64,000 nt of DNA, taken from contig NC_080734.1 in NCBI RefSeq assembly GCF_019097595.1, forward strand, positions 19,138,392-19,202,391. The letters run 5' to 3'. The DNA is from Hemibagrus wyckioides (Eukaryota > Chordata > Actinopteri > Siluriformes > Bagridae). A program made the position numbers and the translations under genes. Shown here in pieces: positions 28,616 through 41,500 of this stretch. Each line of letters starts with the position of its first letter. Position 1 is the stretch's first letter. The notes below the pieces were generated by a model. It saw only the letters and a program-made list of their open reading frames with translations, searched no databases and was not told the origin of the DNA.

Positions 28616-29223
28616 TATTTAGTAATATTTTTTTTTACTTAACCAGAATAAAAACTCATTGAGATTTAATATTTTATGATATTAAGAGTTAGACAAGAAG
28701 GCAGCAAAATACACAATTAACAATTAAAAAAAAATCCATAGTCTAGAAAAAGAAACAACCTCCACAGTTGCTGTCCTCAAAGTGGTCCCATAAATTCAGC
28801 AGTGTCTGCAGCACAGTGAGTAAGTGTTTCTGTAAGTTGATGAGGCGTTAAAAATTGAAACCTTTATCCCCTAAAGCTCAGACCTAACCCTGAATAATAT
28901 AAAAGGAATAATATCCTGTGAATGAAGTCTGTAAGCTTCAAGTCAAGAAGCTCATATTGTCATTTCAGCCACATCCGGCTGGTGCAGAACACAGTGAGAT
29001 GAACCAGTGTTCCTCCAGGACCGTGAACCACGATGCTGCACAAAACACACAACTACAGGGAACAACACACAACTTATACAGTACACTACACAGAGACAGA
29101 TACGGCACAATACACTACTTTTCACAGTGCAGCATCAACCAGTAAAGTGATTCAAGATGCTGTGGATTTAAACATAAAGAGCATTTAGCAGCAGAAAAGA
29201 TGCAGGAGCTTGTATTTACAACA
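28616..29223. other. Intergenic, nothing recognised
   Basis: AT-rich non-coding sequence without identifiable elements. Confidence 0.5.
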
Positions 29224-29655
29224 ATCAGGCAAAACATTATGAGCACTGACACGTACCACCTACCTAAGCATTGTCCCAGACCATGTGCACCCTTTCATGG
29301 AAACGGTATTCCCTGATGGCTGTGGCCTCTTTCAGCAGGATAATGCACCGTGCCACAAAACAGAAACAGTTCAGGAATGGTTTGATGACAACAACAACCA
29401 GTTTGAGGTGTTTACTTGGCCTCCAAATTCCCCAGATCTCAATCCAATCCAGCATCTGTGTCCGATCCATGGAAGCCCACCTCGCAACTTACAGGACTTA
29501 AAGGATCTGCTGCTAACATCTTGGTGTCAGATCCCACAGCACACCTTCAGGGATCTAGTGGAGTCCATGCCTCCATGTGCCAGGGCTGTTTTGACAGCAG
29601 AAGGAGGACCAACACAATATTAGGCAGGTGGTCATAATGTTATGGCTGATCACCA
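29224..29655 (+). mobile_element. Tc1-like element family A, transposase C-terminal remnant
   Basis: Terminal pieces CAGGCAAAACATTATGAGCA and GGTCATAATGTTATGGCTGA flank a frame (29285-29623) encoding the C-terminal half of a Tc1-type DDE transposase: FQQDNAPCH carries the second catalytic Asp; PDLNPIQHL carries Gln where the third catalytic Glu is expected. The N-terminal half is deleted. Inactive. Confidence 0.85.
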
Positions 29656-29734
29656 TACTTGAATAAGGGCAAAAATGCTGTAGATACCAATGCTGTAGAT
29701 TCTGCCAAAGATGCTGATGGGTGAATTTCAGCAA

Positions 29735-29830
29735 AGAGCTTAAATTTCAATTCAATATGATTTATATAGTGCTTTTAACAATGGAGGTTGTTGTCAAGCA
29801 GCAATACAGCAATTTAAAAACTGTGCAAAA
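29735..29830 (+). repeat. Interspersed repeat fragment
   Basis: TTCAATTCAATATGATTTAT, AGTGCTTTTAACAATGGAGG and AAGCAGCAATACAGCA match the family at 13.6 and 43.9 kb. Confidence 0.6.
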
Positions 29831-29982
29831 AGTGTATTTTAATTTAATTTCTCATGTCCATGATGAATCTTCATTTTCCTTCGTGTCTGCGATGGACCTC
29901 ACGATAATGTCAGTGATGACAATGAGGTATGGAATTCATTTGCCCTCCTGTTCCTCCTCTCCTGTACAGATTATGTCCAGAT

Positions 29983-30020
<38 letters not shown>

Positions 30021-30854
30021 AGATAAAAGACATGAGCCAATCAGACAGTAACTTCACTAATGTGACAGATCAAAAAGGTGAAAAATCCTCTGCGCGTCTG
30101 TGTAAGATCTTTAATGACACATCACATCCTGTATCCTGACGCTGCTCAGATCATCCTTCTTCCCATAATAGTGGAAAACAATACGAGCGCTTGCCTTTCT
30201 CGTGTGTCGGACACGGCAATTCATCTACACAGACAGGTAGGAAGGCTAGAAAGAGGAGATGTTTGGTGTAGCGTATGTGTGCTTTAGAGATATCAGGTTA
30301 TTCATTTATTATTCGACTGAAATCTTCTCTTCCTGGAGCATAGCCAGAATGTGCTGTCCTGGAACATCTCATACTGACAAATGGCATCAACGCTGGAGAT
30401 GATAAACAAACAGCTTTAGTGAAATTGTAGACTTGTCCTTGGTTTTTATTACTTCTATATAACTTTCAGATTGTAAGATATTAAATTTTAGAATGTTAAT
30501 AACAGAGAGAATTCTTTCCAGCATTAAGCGGCAAAACACTGCTAGATGCAAATACAGTGAATCAAGTTAAAATATCTTCACTGTAATTTAATGCATCTAG
30601 TATTTCCTGTAATAAGATTACACCAAACGGTTTATTATGAACCGTTATTATAGATATTCTCTACTTTTTTTAATAGACTTGATTAATTTGTGGATGCACT
30701 TCTGTAAGATTACTAATTCTCGAGCTAATAAAGATCATTTTATTTCAAGAAAGAAAGTGAATGAAATAAAGAAAATATTTAGGAATTGGTGTAATACTCT
30801 TTTATTTTTGCTTTAAGGTCACTTTATAATATGTAATACTAGATACAGGGGTTT
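29831..30854. other. Intergenic with (CA)n
   Basis: (CA)n at 29983-30019. Otherwise unremarkable AT-rich non-coding DNA. Confidence 0.5.
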
Positions 30855-30995
30855 TGGTGGCTTTTAGTAGTGAGCAGGATTGTCTCACATCTGCAGGGTT
30901 GGGGTTCGAGTCCCGTCTCTGCTGCATGTGTGTGTTTGTGTGTGTTTGCATATTGAGGTAACCTGAGCTTCAGGGATTTCCTCCAGGTACTCTGG
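30855..30995 (+). mobile_element. tRNA-like SINE fragment
   Basis: GTCTCACATCTGCAGGGTTG and GGGGTTCGAGTCCCG (good box B), then GATTTCCTCCAGGTACTCTG. Same family as 10890-11020. Confidence 0.6.
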
Positions 30996-31425
30996 ATAAA
31001 TGGATGGACGAATGGAGGTATAAATGGATGGATGGATGGATGAATGGATAAATGGTTGGATGGATGGATGGATGGATGGATGGATGGATTAATGGATAAA
31101 TGGACGGATGGATGGAGGTATAAATGGATGGATGGATGGATGGATAAATGGTTGGATGGATGGATGGATGGATTAATGGATAAATGGACGGATGGACGGA
31201 TAAATGGATGGATTAATGGATAAATGGATAAATGGACGGATGGATGGATTAATGAAATGGACGGATGGATGGATGAATGTATAAATGGATGGATGGATGG
31301 ATAAATGGATGGATGGACGGATGGATGGATAGATGAATGTATAAATGGATGGATGGATGGATGAATGTATAAATGGATGGATGGATGGATGGATGGACAG
31401 ATGGATAGATGGATGGTTATACTAG
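30996..31425. repeat. (GGAT)n/(AAAT) minisatellite
   Basis: About 430 bp of GGAT units with periodic AAATGGAT, GGACGGAT and GGTATAAATGGAT variants, forming an irregular higher-order pattern. Confidence 0.95.
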
Positions 31426-32225
31426 ATACCTTTAACTATATTCAAGATATTTTCACAGGCAAAAATGTTGTACATCTGGTGTTATACACATTTCTAGACT
31501 TAATAATAATCATAATAATCATAATAATATTGTTTTATTGGCAGATGATTAGACTGCATTTGAATTTATTTTTTTATCTTTAACATATTTTTGGTTAAAC
31601 TTCATGGAACCCCAGGAAATGGAAGTTAAAAACAGTAGAATCAGAAAACCTGAAGAAATCAATAAAGGGGAATTAGAATTAGTTTTAGTATTAGTTATAG
31701 TGAAGTGTGAGAGTGTTTAGTGTGTTTATTGTGTTAAGTGTGTGTGTGTTAAGAGTGCTCATGTGGAATGAGACAGATCTAATCTTACACTGACGTACAA
31801 TCTCACGGTCAGTTTTAAAGCACTGGCCTTTAATAAAACACTAAATCAGGGTCTGGTGCAAAAGCATTACTTCCAGAAACTTAACTGACTGAGAAATGTT
31901 TATCGTAATTCTGCAGTCACTCCAATCCAGATGTGTGCAGCTGGTTCATCATGCCGATGTGTAGAAATGAAAAGTGGTATCACCTCCTGAACTGAAGACA
32001 AGACAGAGATAATGGAGGAGCATTATTCCCTCACTCAGAGTAGGAGTAGTCATCTGGCCTCGGGTTTCTTTGTGATGTGAAGGCACCAGAACTGAGAAGA
32101 GTGTGATGTTGGAAGTGTGTGTTCATGCTGAGAGGCCCTAACCCTAGGCCTGATAACTGCAGGGAGGAGTGACAACTCTCAGTGGTCAGATTAGTCAAAT
32201 ATCTGGAGTATGACAGACATGGGCT
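31426..32225. other. Intergenic, nothing recognised
   Basis: AT-rich non-coding DNA with a short (AATAATC) cluster near 31503-31530. Confidence 0.5.
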
Positions 32226-33125
32226 GGGTGTGTGTATGTGTGTGTGTGTGTGTGTGAGTGTCTGTTTATGTGTGAGTGTGTCTATGTGTGTGTGTGTGCG
32301 TGGGTCTGTGTTTTGTGTCTGTTTGTATGTGTGTGAGTGTCTGTTTATGTGTGTGTGTGTGTGTCTCAGCGTGTGTGTCTGTGTTTTGTGCCTGCTTGTG
32401 TGTATGTGTCTATGTGTGAGTGTGTCTATGTGTGTGTGTGTGTGTCTATGTGTGAGTGAGTCTATGTGTGTGTCTGCGTTTTGTGTCTGTTTGCCTGTGT
32501 GTCTATGTGTGTGTGTGTGTGTATGTGTGTGTCTGTGTTTTGTGTCTGTTTGTGTGTCTGTTTGTGTGTATGTGTCTATGTGTGAGTGTGTCTATGTGTC
32601 TGTGTGTGTATCTGTGTGTGTGTGTCTAAGTGTGTGTGTGTATGTGTGAGTGTGTCTATGTGTGTGTGTGTGTGTGTGTCTATGTGTGTGTATGTCTCTG
32701 TGTGTGTGTGTGAGTGTCTGTTTATGTGTGAGTGTGTCTATGTGTGTGTGTGCGTGTGTGTGGGTCTGTGTTTTGTGTCTGTTTGTGTGTGTACGTGTGT
32801 GAGTGTCTGTTTATGTGTGTGTATGTGTCTATGTGCGAGTGTGTCTATGTGTGTGTGTGTGTGTGTGTGTCTCAGCGTGTGTCTGTGTTTTGTGTCTGTT
32901 TGTGTGTGTGTGTGTCTATGTGTGTATGTGTGTGTCTGTGTTTTGTGTCTGTTTGTGTTTGTGTGTATGTGTCTATGTGTGAGTGTGTCTGTGTGTGTGT
33001 ATCTATGTGTGTGTTTATGTGTGAGTGTGTCTATGTGTCTGTGTGTGTGTATCTGTGTGTGTGTGTCTAAGTGTGTGTGTGTGTGTCTATGAATGTATGT
33101 CTCTGTGTGTATGTGTGAGTGTCTG
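32226..33125. repeat. 0.9-kb GT-rich imperfect minisatellite
   Basis: GT repeat broken by recurrent cores CTGTGTTTTGTGTCTGTTTG (about seven) and GTGAGTGTGTCTATGTG. Long plus-strand frames of Cys/Val and minus-strand frames of His/Thr are translations of the array. Confidence 0.95.
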
Positions 33126-34818
33126 TTCAATTTCACTAAATCAGTCGCATCTTATGTCTGTTTTATTTTTTAACAGTCTGGATGTTCAGCCCTGATTCAG
33201 TACACTGTGTGCAAAAATGCAAGAAAAGGGTATTTAAGAAAAGTGAAGTAAATGGTATTTAATCAGTGCATGACATCATATAGATTTCGTCTGTGCAGCA
33301 TAAACTCTTTACAGATGGGCAGCTCAGGGGTCACAGATGGAGTCCTGAGCACGGATACCTGGAGCAGGGATCAGATGTGTGGAGAAGTCTGATCGTCTTG
33401 AACAAGCTATTAGATTCGCCCGGAGTTCAACCCAAGTGCAGCGACATCTCTGACCCCTAATCATCCCCAGCTTGACCTCCAGCCTCCAGTTCCTTAAGAT
33501 CAGCTGCTCGGGGTTGGATATTTATCTTTCTTACATGTTTCCTGCCTGATTGCACAAAGTGTGTTTTTATTGATGGCATGGAGTCCAAGAAGGGGCACCA
33601 TGTGCACTTGCTAAGCCTCTGCTGACTCTTGCGTAATTACCCCTGAGTTATGCCCGGCCCTGATTGGTCCTAATGACACAGCCTGCTTACAAATATATCC
33701 ACCTAAAGCCTGTACAGTAGAGCTTCCCTGCTCTTTTCTTTACATAATTCAAAAACTTCAAGACATTTCACATGGGAATTCGTCTTAGTCAAGTAATAAA
33801 TAGTTCTGGGTATTGGACTCTGCAGCTGGCCTTTTAGGAAATATGTTGCTTTTGGCTGGAGGAATGTCCTTTGGCAGTATTGCACATAATGCATCATGTT
33901 TTCCTATTGGCTTTGCTTTGAGGGAACCACCTCGTATGATTAACAAGGCTACAGTATGTTGTGTTCATGAGAACTATTTCTGACGATCCAATTTTAGAGG
34001 GTGAAACCGGCGCTGGCTCAGAGGTGCCGGGAGATCTTGCGGCTTTGTTCTCATCTATTTCGTAGATAGCTCTCTCTCTCCATTTAATAAAGGATCATGA
34101 CTGGCTTCTAGCATGTTATTTCAGTCAGCGGCAAAGCAAATGGTTATGTTAATACAGATGCCTGTGGTATAAAATCATGCTTGTCTTGCATAAATATATC
34201 TCTCCCTAGGGGACGATCCATCCAGGCAACATTTTTTTTAGAATTGCCTTCCCTTTATGCGAACTTTAAAAAAATGGAGGATTTATTTGGCTCCTGGTCT
34301 GTGTATGGGACGTGATCTGGTGCACACTTGCCATACTTCTCCACATGGTTTAACTCATGGACCATAACTTGGGTCAGTTAGATCTCAGAAGATCTGAAGA
34401 ATCTGAGCAATGGTTCAGTCCTGGCTTTTGGGTTGAAATGAGCAGAATTTCCATTGACAGTAAATAGTGGTTTGAGGCAATACAACTGACCATGTCTGTG
34501 CTGGCCCTGATGAGGCTTCTTCTACAAATCTACAAATAATTGACCATCAGATGACGGATGAAATGTGTGTCTGAGTCTAAAAGCTCTGCAGAGATGGGTA
34601 TTGTTTTGGTTGTGGTAAATGTTTAGGTGGAAGTGCACTCTTTCTTCAAGGCAAATCCTTCAGGGCTTGTTTCATCAGATTGCTGAAGGTTGACTATAAG
34701 GACACAGTCGTAATTGGCCTCAACATAATTTCTCTTCAACCCCAGGTCCTTGGTAATCATTTACATTCAGACTAAACAGGCATCAGTTTGACATACGGGC
34801 TGTGACTGAGAACAAGTA

Positions 34819-34822
<4 letters not shown>
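33126..34822. other. Intergenic, high-complexity region
   Basis: No gene recognised. 33500-34220 is repeat-free and compositionally balanced, and is listed separately as a candidate regulatory block. 34225-34800 shows nothing specific. Confidence 0.45.
33500..34220. promoter_or_regulatory. Candidate conserved non-coding block
   Basis: Repeat-free sequence with clustered motifs: GCGTAATTACCCCTGAG, CCTGATTGGTCCTAATGAC, a homeodomain-type TAATTA core, a CCAAT box (reverse) and TTATGTTAATACAGATG. It sits in the desert between ntmt2 and gorab. Function and conservation are inferred from appearance only. Confidence 0.25.
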
Positions 34823-34855
<33 letters not shown>

Positions 34856-34859
34856 GAGA

Positions 34860-34892
<33 letters not shown>

Positions 34893-34893
34893 T
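34823..34893. repeat. (GA)n microsatellite
   Basis: About 70 bp of GA with two GTGA interruptions. Confidence 0.93.
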
Positions 34894-36360
34894 GTCCATC
34901 ACCGTTGGTAGTTTTTCTTTGTACTTCCGGCTCTGGATGAAGTTTGCTGTCATGACAACCTTCAACCTTTGGGGTGACATCAAATAGGATCTGTCAGTGT
35001 GGCTGCCAGGATGTCTGACTTAATAGGTGATGGTTATGAGCAAGGCTTTAAGAAAACAGCCATGCAAAATATATTTCAGACAGCAAACAGTGTTAGCGTT
35101 GGCATGTGGCACCAAAAACTTCAAAAAGGTGGCTCTTTTTCAAACACTTAGTTATGTCATTGGGGGGAAAAGGAAGGGCTATGCCATCAGAAAAAGTTGG
35201 AAACTTTGAGTTTGCTTGGACGAAAAAATACAAATGCCACCCAGTAGTTCAAAAGATAGTTGAGCTGCCTCTGCATTGCCGTCACATTTACAGTAAAGTT
35301 TGTGCGTTGGTGGTCGGGATGAGTGACTGTCAACCCAAGTCTTCGAATTACACTTAAACGCTTGCTTAAAACCGAGAGTGTTAGCCTACTGTCTTAATTT
35401 CTTGACATTTCCATGCTGCGTATCTGCCAGCCGACCACAGTAGCTCACCGCTAATAAAACTTAGCTCACCCAAAATGTGCTACTGAATGACACATTGTTA
35501 TGCTAAAGGAATTAGGTGCGCTTGACATTTAGTCTCAGAAATGTTGGACCAAGTTCTTTTCCATTGTGGCTTGAATGCAAATGTTCAAGATGGTTCTCTG
35601 AGCTCACTTTCTTTTCCAGTTGTTCCACCGTTTCAGTCTGTTAGTCCTGTCGACCTGTTCTTGTAGGATTAAAAAAAAAGCATTATATTGACATTTTTAC
35701 AAATTAACACGGCCGTTATTGTTGCAAAGTGATAATAACTGACTGCTGAAGTGGAACTGAACAAATAACCGGTGAGCATTAAACCTGAGCAGATCCTCCG
35801 AGCTCCAGCGACAGAGTCTGTCACACATCTGCATTTACTTCTGTCTCAATCACAGAGCTTTTCTCTGAAACTGAAACGTGACATTTGATATGGCTGTTTG
35901 ACATTTCTGTGTCATTGGCAGGCTTTACACTGTTTATACTGAGCTTGTTCTTTTTGCTGACCTTCAACCTCTCTGGCCACAAGCGGAATAAAATAACTGG
36001 CTAAAGGTGAAGAGAGCAATAGAAAGAAACAGATGAAGAAAATTAGCAACCGACTCCAGCAGTCTGATCCGATTCACGAGGATTATTTACAACACAAACA
36101 TACATTTAGATGCACAAACACACACACACACATCCTTAAGAGGACCTTCCGTTGACATAATTGTTAATACTCCTAATTATGCTGCATTTGACTAAAACTC
36201 ACTAACATGAATTTCTGACCTCTGACCAGGAAAAAACAAAGAAAACCCCTCCTGGGGATCTGGTCTACAACAAATTCATAAAATGGTGTCAAATCAAAAT
36301 GGCTGTTTACAGTATCAGAAGTAAACAAAGGAGTATTTCTTACCTTTAAATGAGTTACAA
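34894..36360. other. Intergenic, nothing recognised
   Basis: Unique-looking sequence with several short frames and no recognisable domain or repeat. Confidence 0.45.
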
Positions 36361-36390
36361 CATATCTCTCTCTCTCTCTCTCTCTCTCAG

Positions 36391-36432
<42 letters not shown>
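36361..36432. repeat. (CT)n-(CA)n microsatellite
   Basis: Two CT blocks split by CAGT, followed by CA repeats. Confidence 0.93.
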
Positions 36433-36905
36433 CTTGGGGCATTTCAGCTTGACCAATCCAACTGTTAGATGTGTGTAAACTGCAGTAAAGGCATTATTGT
36501 AGTTTAAAAAATAATTTAAATGAATAGATAATATCTGACATTAATATATATACTTTCTTAAGATTCCTATTGTTAGTTTTGGGAAATAGGGGAGAGGAGT
36601 AGGCAGTGTAGTGTCTGAAAGAAAGAGCAGAAAACAGAGCAGAAAACCCCAATTATGCTTCATCAGTGGAATGAGACAATTGCTTCTGGATATCATGCCA
36701 GGTTCAGACTACTTTCCAAAACCCTGGCCATCCTGAGCTCAGAGTCAGTCCGGTGATGGTGATGAGATTCCTGATCAGTTCACTGAATCTCTTTCTATCC
36801 CTGGGATTCATGTTGCAGCCCAGTAGACTACAGCATGGCCACTAAAGTCTGATAAAATAGTCACAGTGAGAGACTGCAGCTTCTTATGTCCTGCTCAGAT
36901 TTAAC

Positions 36906-36938
<33 letters not shown>

Positions 36939-36975
36939 CCTACCTACCTACCTACCTACCTACCTACCTACCTAT
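36906..36975. repeat. (CTAT)n-(CTAC)n microsatellite
   Basis: CTAT units change to CTAC units at about 36938. Confidence 0.95.
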
Positions 36976-37410
36976 CTATATCCACTGCCCTATACCTATA
37001 TCCATAACACTGACATCTACTTTTCCACTAGCATCACACATTGTATTACTGACAATTTACAAGTTAAACTCCCAATAGGACCCACATCTCTTCAGACTGC
37101 TCACAGAGTCCCACAATTGGCTACTGTCACTATAGTTGACACAGAAGATAGTATGCATGGACAAATTTGCTCTCTAACCTCCCGGGTCACAGATGTCTAG
37201 AGTTTCCTGATGACAACAACACAAATGCTTTTCTGCACTCAGGAGGTGACACTAACTAGTGACCCTTCCATATGCATGTCAGAGTAGAAATTCATCAATT
37301 TTTCCAGTCTTCACCTGTCTCTTGAGCCTGTGCTCATTGCACAATCAGATGCAGGAGCAGAAGTGTGGTGTTTTCTGTTGTACGTCATCTATCTCACAGT
37401 TCAGTGTGGT

Positions 37411-37745
37411 CACTTTTCAGCTTGCCATGGTTGTAAAGAGTGATTTAAAGCAGACTTCCTGTCGGCTCAAACCAGTCAAGCCATTCTCATCTGATCTCCC
37501 TCATGTATTATTTGTTTCTGCCCACACTACTGCCAATCGCTAGATTGTTGTTATCGCCATTCTGTGTAAACTCTGTTGTGTGGAAAAATCCTAGGATATC
37601 ACAGTTTCTGAAATACTCAAACCAACAACCATGCCACTGTAACTGAGAGCAAACTTTTCCCCATGTCTGGTATAGACCTGGAGCTGCATGGGTTTATTGA
37701 ATTGCTGCTACATGATTGGCTGATTGGATAATTACATAAATGTGT
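37411..37745 (-). mobile_element. Tc1-like remnant, second copy of the 7.2-kb family
   Basis: TTGCCATGGTTGTAAAGAG, GTTTCTGAAATACTCAAACC, CAACAACCATGCCACTG and ATGATTGGCTGATTGGATAA are landmarks of the family at 7163-7582. Truncated at the right end. Confidence 0.65.
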
Positions 37746-37874
37746 CATAATGCAACCACATACTGTCAATCCCAGACCATCTCCACAAGTCTGACTGATC
37801 TGATAAAATACACACATAAGATCCTGATCACTCAAGGTGGATGTTAATACCAGAAGAGGCATTAGATGAGGCAT

Positions 37875-37898
37875 ACTCTCTCTCTCTCTCTCAATCAG

Positions 37899-37959
<61 letters not shown>

Positions 37960-38100
37960 ATATCTATCTATCTGCATGAGATATACCTCATTGTATTTCG
38001 CCTGTATCAAAAGAAAACACTTTTTATAATTTATTTACACACTTTCTGTTTCCTGATCACCCGGGGTGGGTGTTAATACCAGCGAGGCATTAGAAGAGGT

Positions 38101-38141
<41 letters not shown>

Positions 38142-38144
38142 GCA
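37875..38144. repeat. Duplicated CT/CTAT block
   Basis: Two similar segments: 37836-38040 and 38066-38205 share TGTTAATACCAG, AGGCATTAGA, TATACTCTCTC or CATACTCTCTC, a CTAT tract, and AAACACTTTTTATAATTTAT. The first has a long (CTAT)n, the second a long (CT)n. This is a tandem duplication of about 200 bp with diverged microsatellites. Confidence 0.85.
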
Positions 38145-38482
38145 AGAGATATTCAATTTCATTGAATTTGCATCAAAATAAAACACTTTTTATAATTTAT
38201 TTACACATTTTCTGTTTAGAAAAACATAATTTAAAACCACACACAACCACAATACCACTTAAAACGAAACAGGCAAAATCTGAAGACACCTATTTCGTGT
38301 CCAGTCCTGGGTCCTAAACGTGGCATCCTCCACTGACTGTACACAATGATGGCGGATGAATGAAAACTTTTGTGGACTCGCGTTGTAACTTTCGTGGAAA
38401 TGCAAGCGTTACTCAGTGTAAACGTTAATAAAAATCGGTGTAAATAAATACAGTGTATATAGGGAGTGTTATATTTGTGGAA

Positions 38483-38546
38483 ATGGCCGCGTGGGCTGGG
38501 TTTTCGGAAGAGGAATTGAGACGGATTCAGCAGAAAGGCGAGCCGA
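38483..38546 (+). CDS. gorab: gorab exon 1 (coding)
   Basis: [21 protein letters not shown] plus one base. Donor GTAAGA at 38547. Intron 1 is only about 150 bp and contains a (TA)n tract. Confidence 0.9.
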
Positions 38547-41500
38547 GTAAGATGAGAAAGTTTTGCTCATGTGTTTATTCCGGTTCAGGTTTCTGTAACT
38601 TGCTGAAAATTCACGTGTTTTTTATATATATATATATATATATATCATCTTCAAAATGGTGCTTCTTATAGTAAACTTAACATTCTTTTCTGCTCAGATG
38701 AAAGTGTAGCCGCTTCGCTGGGCCGAGGCCGGAGATCCGCGGCTACTAACCGGAGCAGGCAGCAGCTGCAGCGGGAGAGAGCTCTACAGATGGCCGCAAG
38801 AAACACAGCGCCTCTGAGCGACTCTCCTCTATCTCCTGAGCAGCAGCTTCAACCTGCTCCATCACCTGCTCCAGCACAGCCTCCACCACCCGCTTCATGC
38901 CAAGCAATCCCAGATAATATACCAAAACATGATGTGCACCAGGAGGAACCAGATCCTGTTCAGCTCAGCTCAGAAGATCCTGCAGCAGCAGCAGTGAAGG
39001 AACTGGACAAACAGGAAGTGGAATTGTTAGTAAGTCTAATGCAGGGGTGGTTTGGTTTTCTCTCAGATTTTACACTTTGGCACACAGTTAAGGCAAGACT
39101 CTACTAAACAATAGGGTCTTTTTTTTAAACAAGTAATGATAATTGCAGTCAGTCTTTAAGCCAGGTGATTCTTAATGTTTAGAAGAAGAAGAAAAACTGA
39201 GGGCATTACAGTACAGTGGAATTCTTTTCTTCACATATCCCAGCTGAGGAAGTTGGGGTCAGAGCACAGGGGCAGTTATGATACAGCTCCTCTGGAGCAG
39301 AAAGGGTTAAGGGCCTTGCTTAATTGCCCAGCTGTGGAGATTGGTGGTGCTGGGGCTTGAACCCCAATCCTCCCATCAACAACCCAGAGCTTTAACCACT
39401 TGAGCCACCACTGCCCCTATGTTCGTATCAATAGTTAGATGTTTTTATTCAAATCATATATAATCTAATTAATCATGCGTATATGTGTCAATAAAACCCC
39501 CAAATCTACTCCTTTGCGGTTCTTCCCAAAACTGCTGCTGTAAAGTTTTTAAAGCTCACAATTATACAGAATGTTTCTGTGTGCTTTAGATTTATAATTT
39601 CCCTTCACTGGAGCTAAGAGATTCGAACCCTGTTCCAGCATGACGATGCCCCTGTACACAAAGCACAGAGCTCCATGAAGACATGGTGTAGAGGTTAATG
39701 TTGTAGTGGAAGAACTGGACTGTCCTGCACTGAGTCCTGACTCTGACTCAACCCCACTGGGATGAACTGGAACACCGACTGATCCCCAGACCCCAGTACA
39801 TATACGTATTTTTTTGTTTAGTTGTGAGTTTTCTACTTGTTTTATTACTACAGATGATAATTTGGATAAATTCTCAATTTAAAATGACTGACCTACTTGA
39901 CATGATGTCTCAGATGGTCAATTCTGCCTGTAGTGTCTTGCCTTAATAGATCTGTGTGTGTGTTAGAGCAGTGAAATCTGACTCGGGCTCTACAGAACCA
40001 CACTCGGGCATCTCTGGTCTGGTTTTGGATCAAAGCTGGTAGAAGTGAAGAATCATTTCTTCTATTTATAACATAAAACCAGCTTTTCTAGCTTATAACA
40101 GGACAGATGTGGTGCTCACACAGACAGCAGCTGCTAACCCGCTTCCTTCTGACCTGTCTTTAATCGCTCTAGACGAGAGAAGACCCGTCTGCAGCAACTT
40201 CAGTGGGAGCAGCGGGTGATGGAAGAGAAGAATAAAAGAACCAAAGCACTCCTAGCCAAGACCATTGCTGAAAAGTAAGTAAGAGTGACTCCTTAAAGGT
40301 CTTTCTTTCATTGAAACGTCTCCAGTCTCCCCACTGTGTGTTAATGTTTACACGTTTTTACATCCGTGTTTGTACAGATCGAAGCAGACACAAGCTGAAG
40401 CAGTCAAACTGAAGAAAATCCAAAAGGAGCTCCAGGCTCTGGATGATTCTGTGTCGAGTGATATCAGTGTCCTCAGGAGGCTGATCGAGCAGGCCAGTCT
40501 GGAGTACTCCACTGCATGGTAACAGACTGCTGGTTTCATTCATGGCTTCGGCTGTCACTCACTGTTACTAATGCGGTGGAGTAGATGCAGAGACGTGAAC
40601 TGTATAAACTTTTCATGTGACTCTTACAGTTTTCCTGAGTGGAAAGAGATTCAGTTAGAGACTTGTGCAGCTAGATAATACACACACACACACGCACACA
40701 GACAGACAAACACACAGAAAAACCCGCAGGCAGACAGACAAACACGCAGGCAGACAGACAGACACACCTTCAGGCAGACAGACAGACAAACAAACACACA
40801 GGTGTACAGACAGACAGACAAATACACACACACACACACACAGTTATGTTTTGTTGGCATCTTATCACCCACACAGAAGGAAGCCTTAGCACAGTGCACA
40901 TTTAGATTATTTAGTGAATTTAATGTCATCAAAACAGTCTCTGTTTTAAGGGAGCAGTATTTATTTACACCACTAGTTAAACCAGCAGAACTCATTTACT
41001 TTATGTACCTTCTCTTAGTTGAAACAATTTTCCATGAAGGAAACCAGACCTCATGTTAATCTACCCTTACACTTATTTGTTATAACGCTGTACTGTATTA
41101 TCCTTCTCACAGACACACAGCTGATGAAAATATTGATTAGAAAAACAAATTGAAATACTCACTATAAAACACTGTTCGATCTGAAAGACACAAGAATCGT
41201 TATGTTATATTTTGGCATTCGATCTCACCAAGATATCGCCCTCTAGAGCATCGGAATACTTCCTTTAGTCCATGAAGGTGAATAACTCATTTAGGGGTCA
41301 GTCATTAAATCAACTAGTCATCACACTTCACGTGTCCAGATTTTACTCTAAGTGAAAGAAGAACATTTGGATCGGCTTCATCTCGTTCATCATGTACACA
41401 AAGTTAAGAGACACACCAGAAAGAACTATTGTATCATGAGGAACTGAGAAAGAGACTGCTGGTAGTTTTAAGGCAGGATTTTAATAACACTTGAAGGTAA

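Noticed and set aside
31000..31425. CRISPR-like or regulatory array in the GGAT repeats
   Set aside because: Spacing is irregular and there are no unique spacers; it is a simple tetranucleotide minisatellite in a eukaryotic genome.
32182..33136. Long Cys/Val-rich and His/Thr-rich reading frames
   Set aside because: They are translations of the GT/CA minisatellite, open in several frames at once, with no splice or start evidence.
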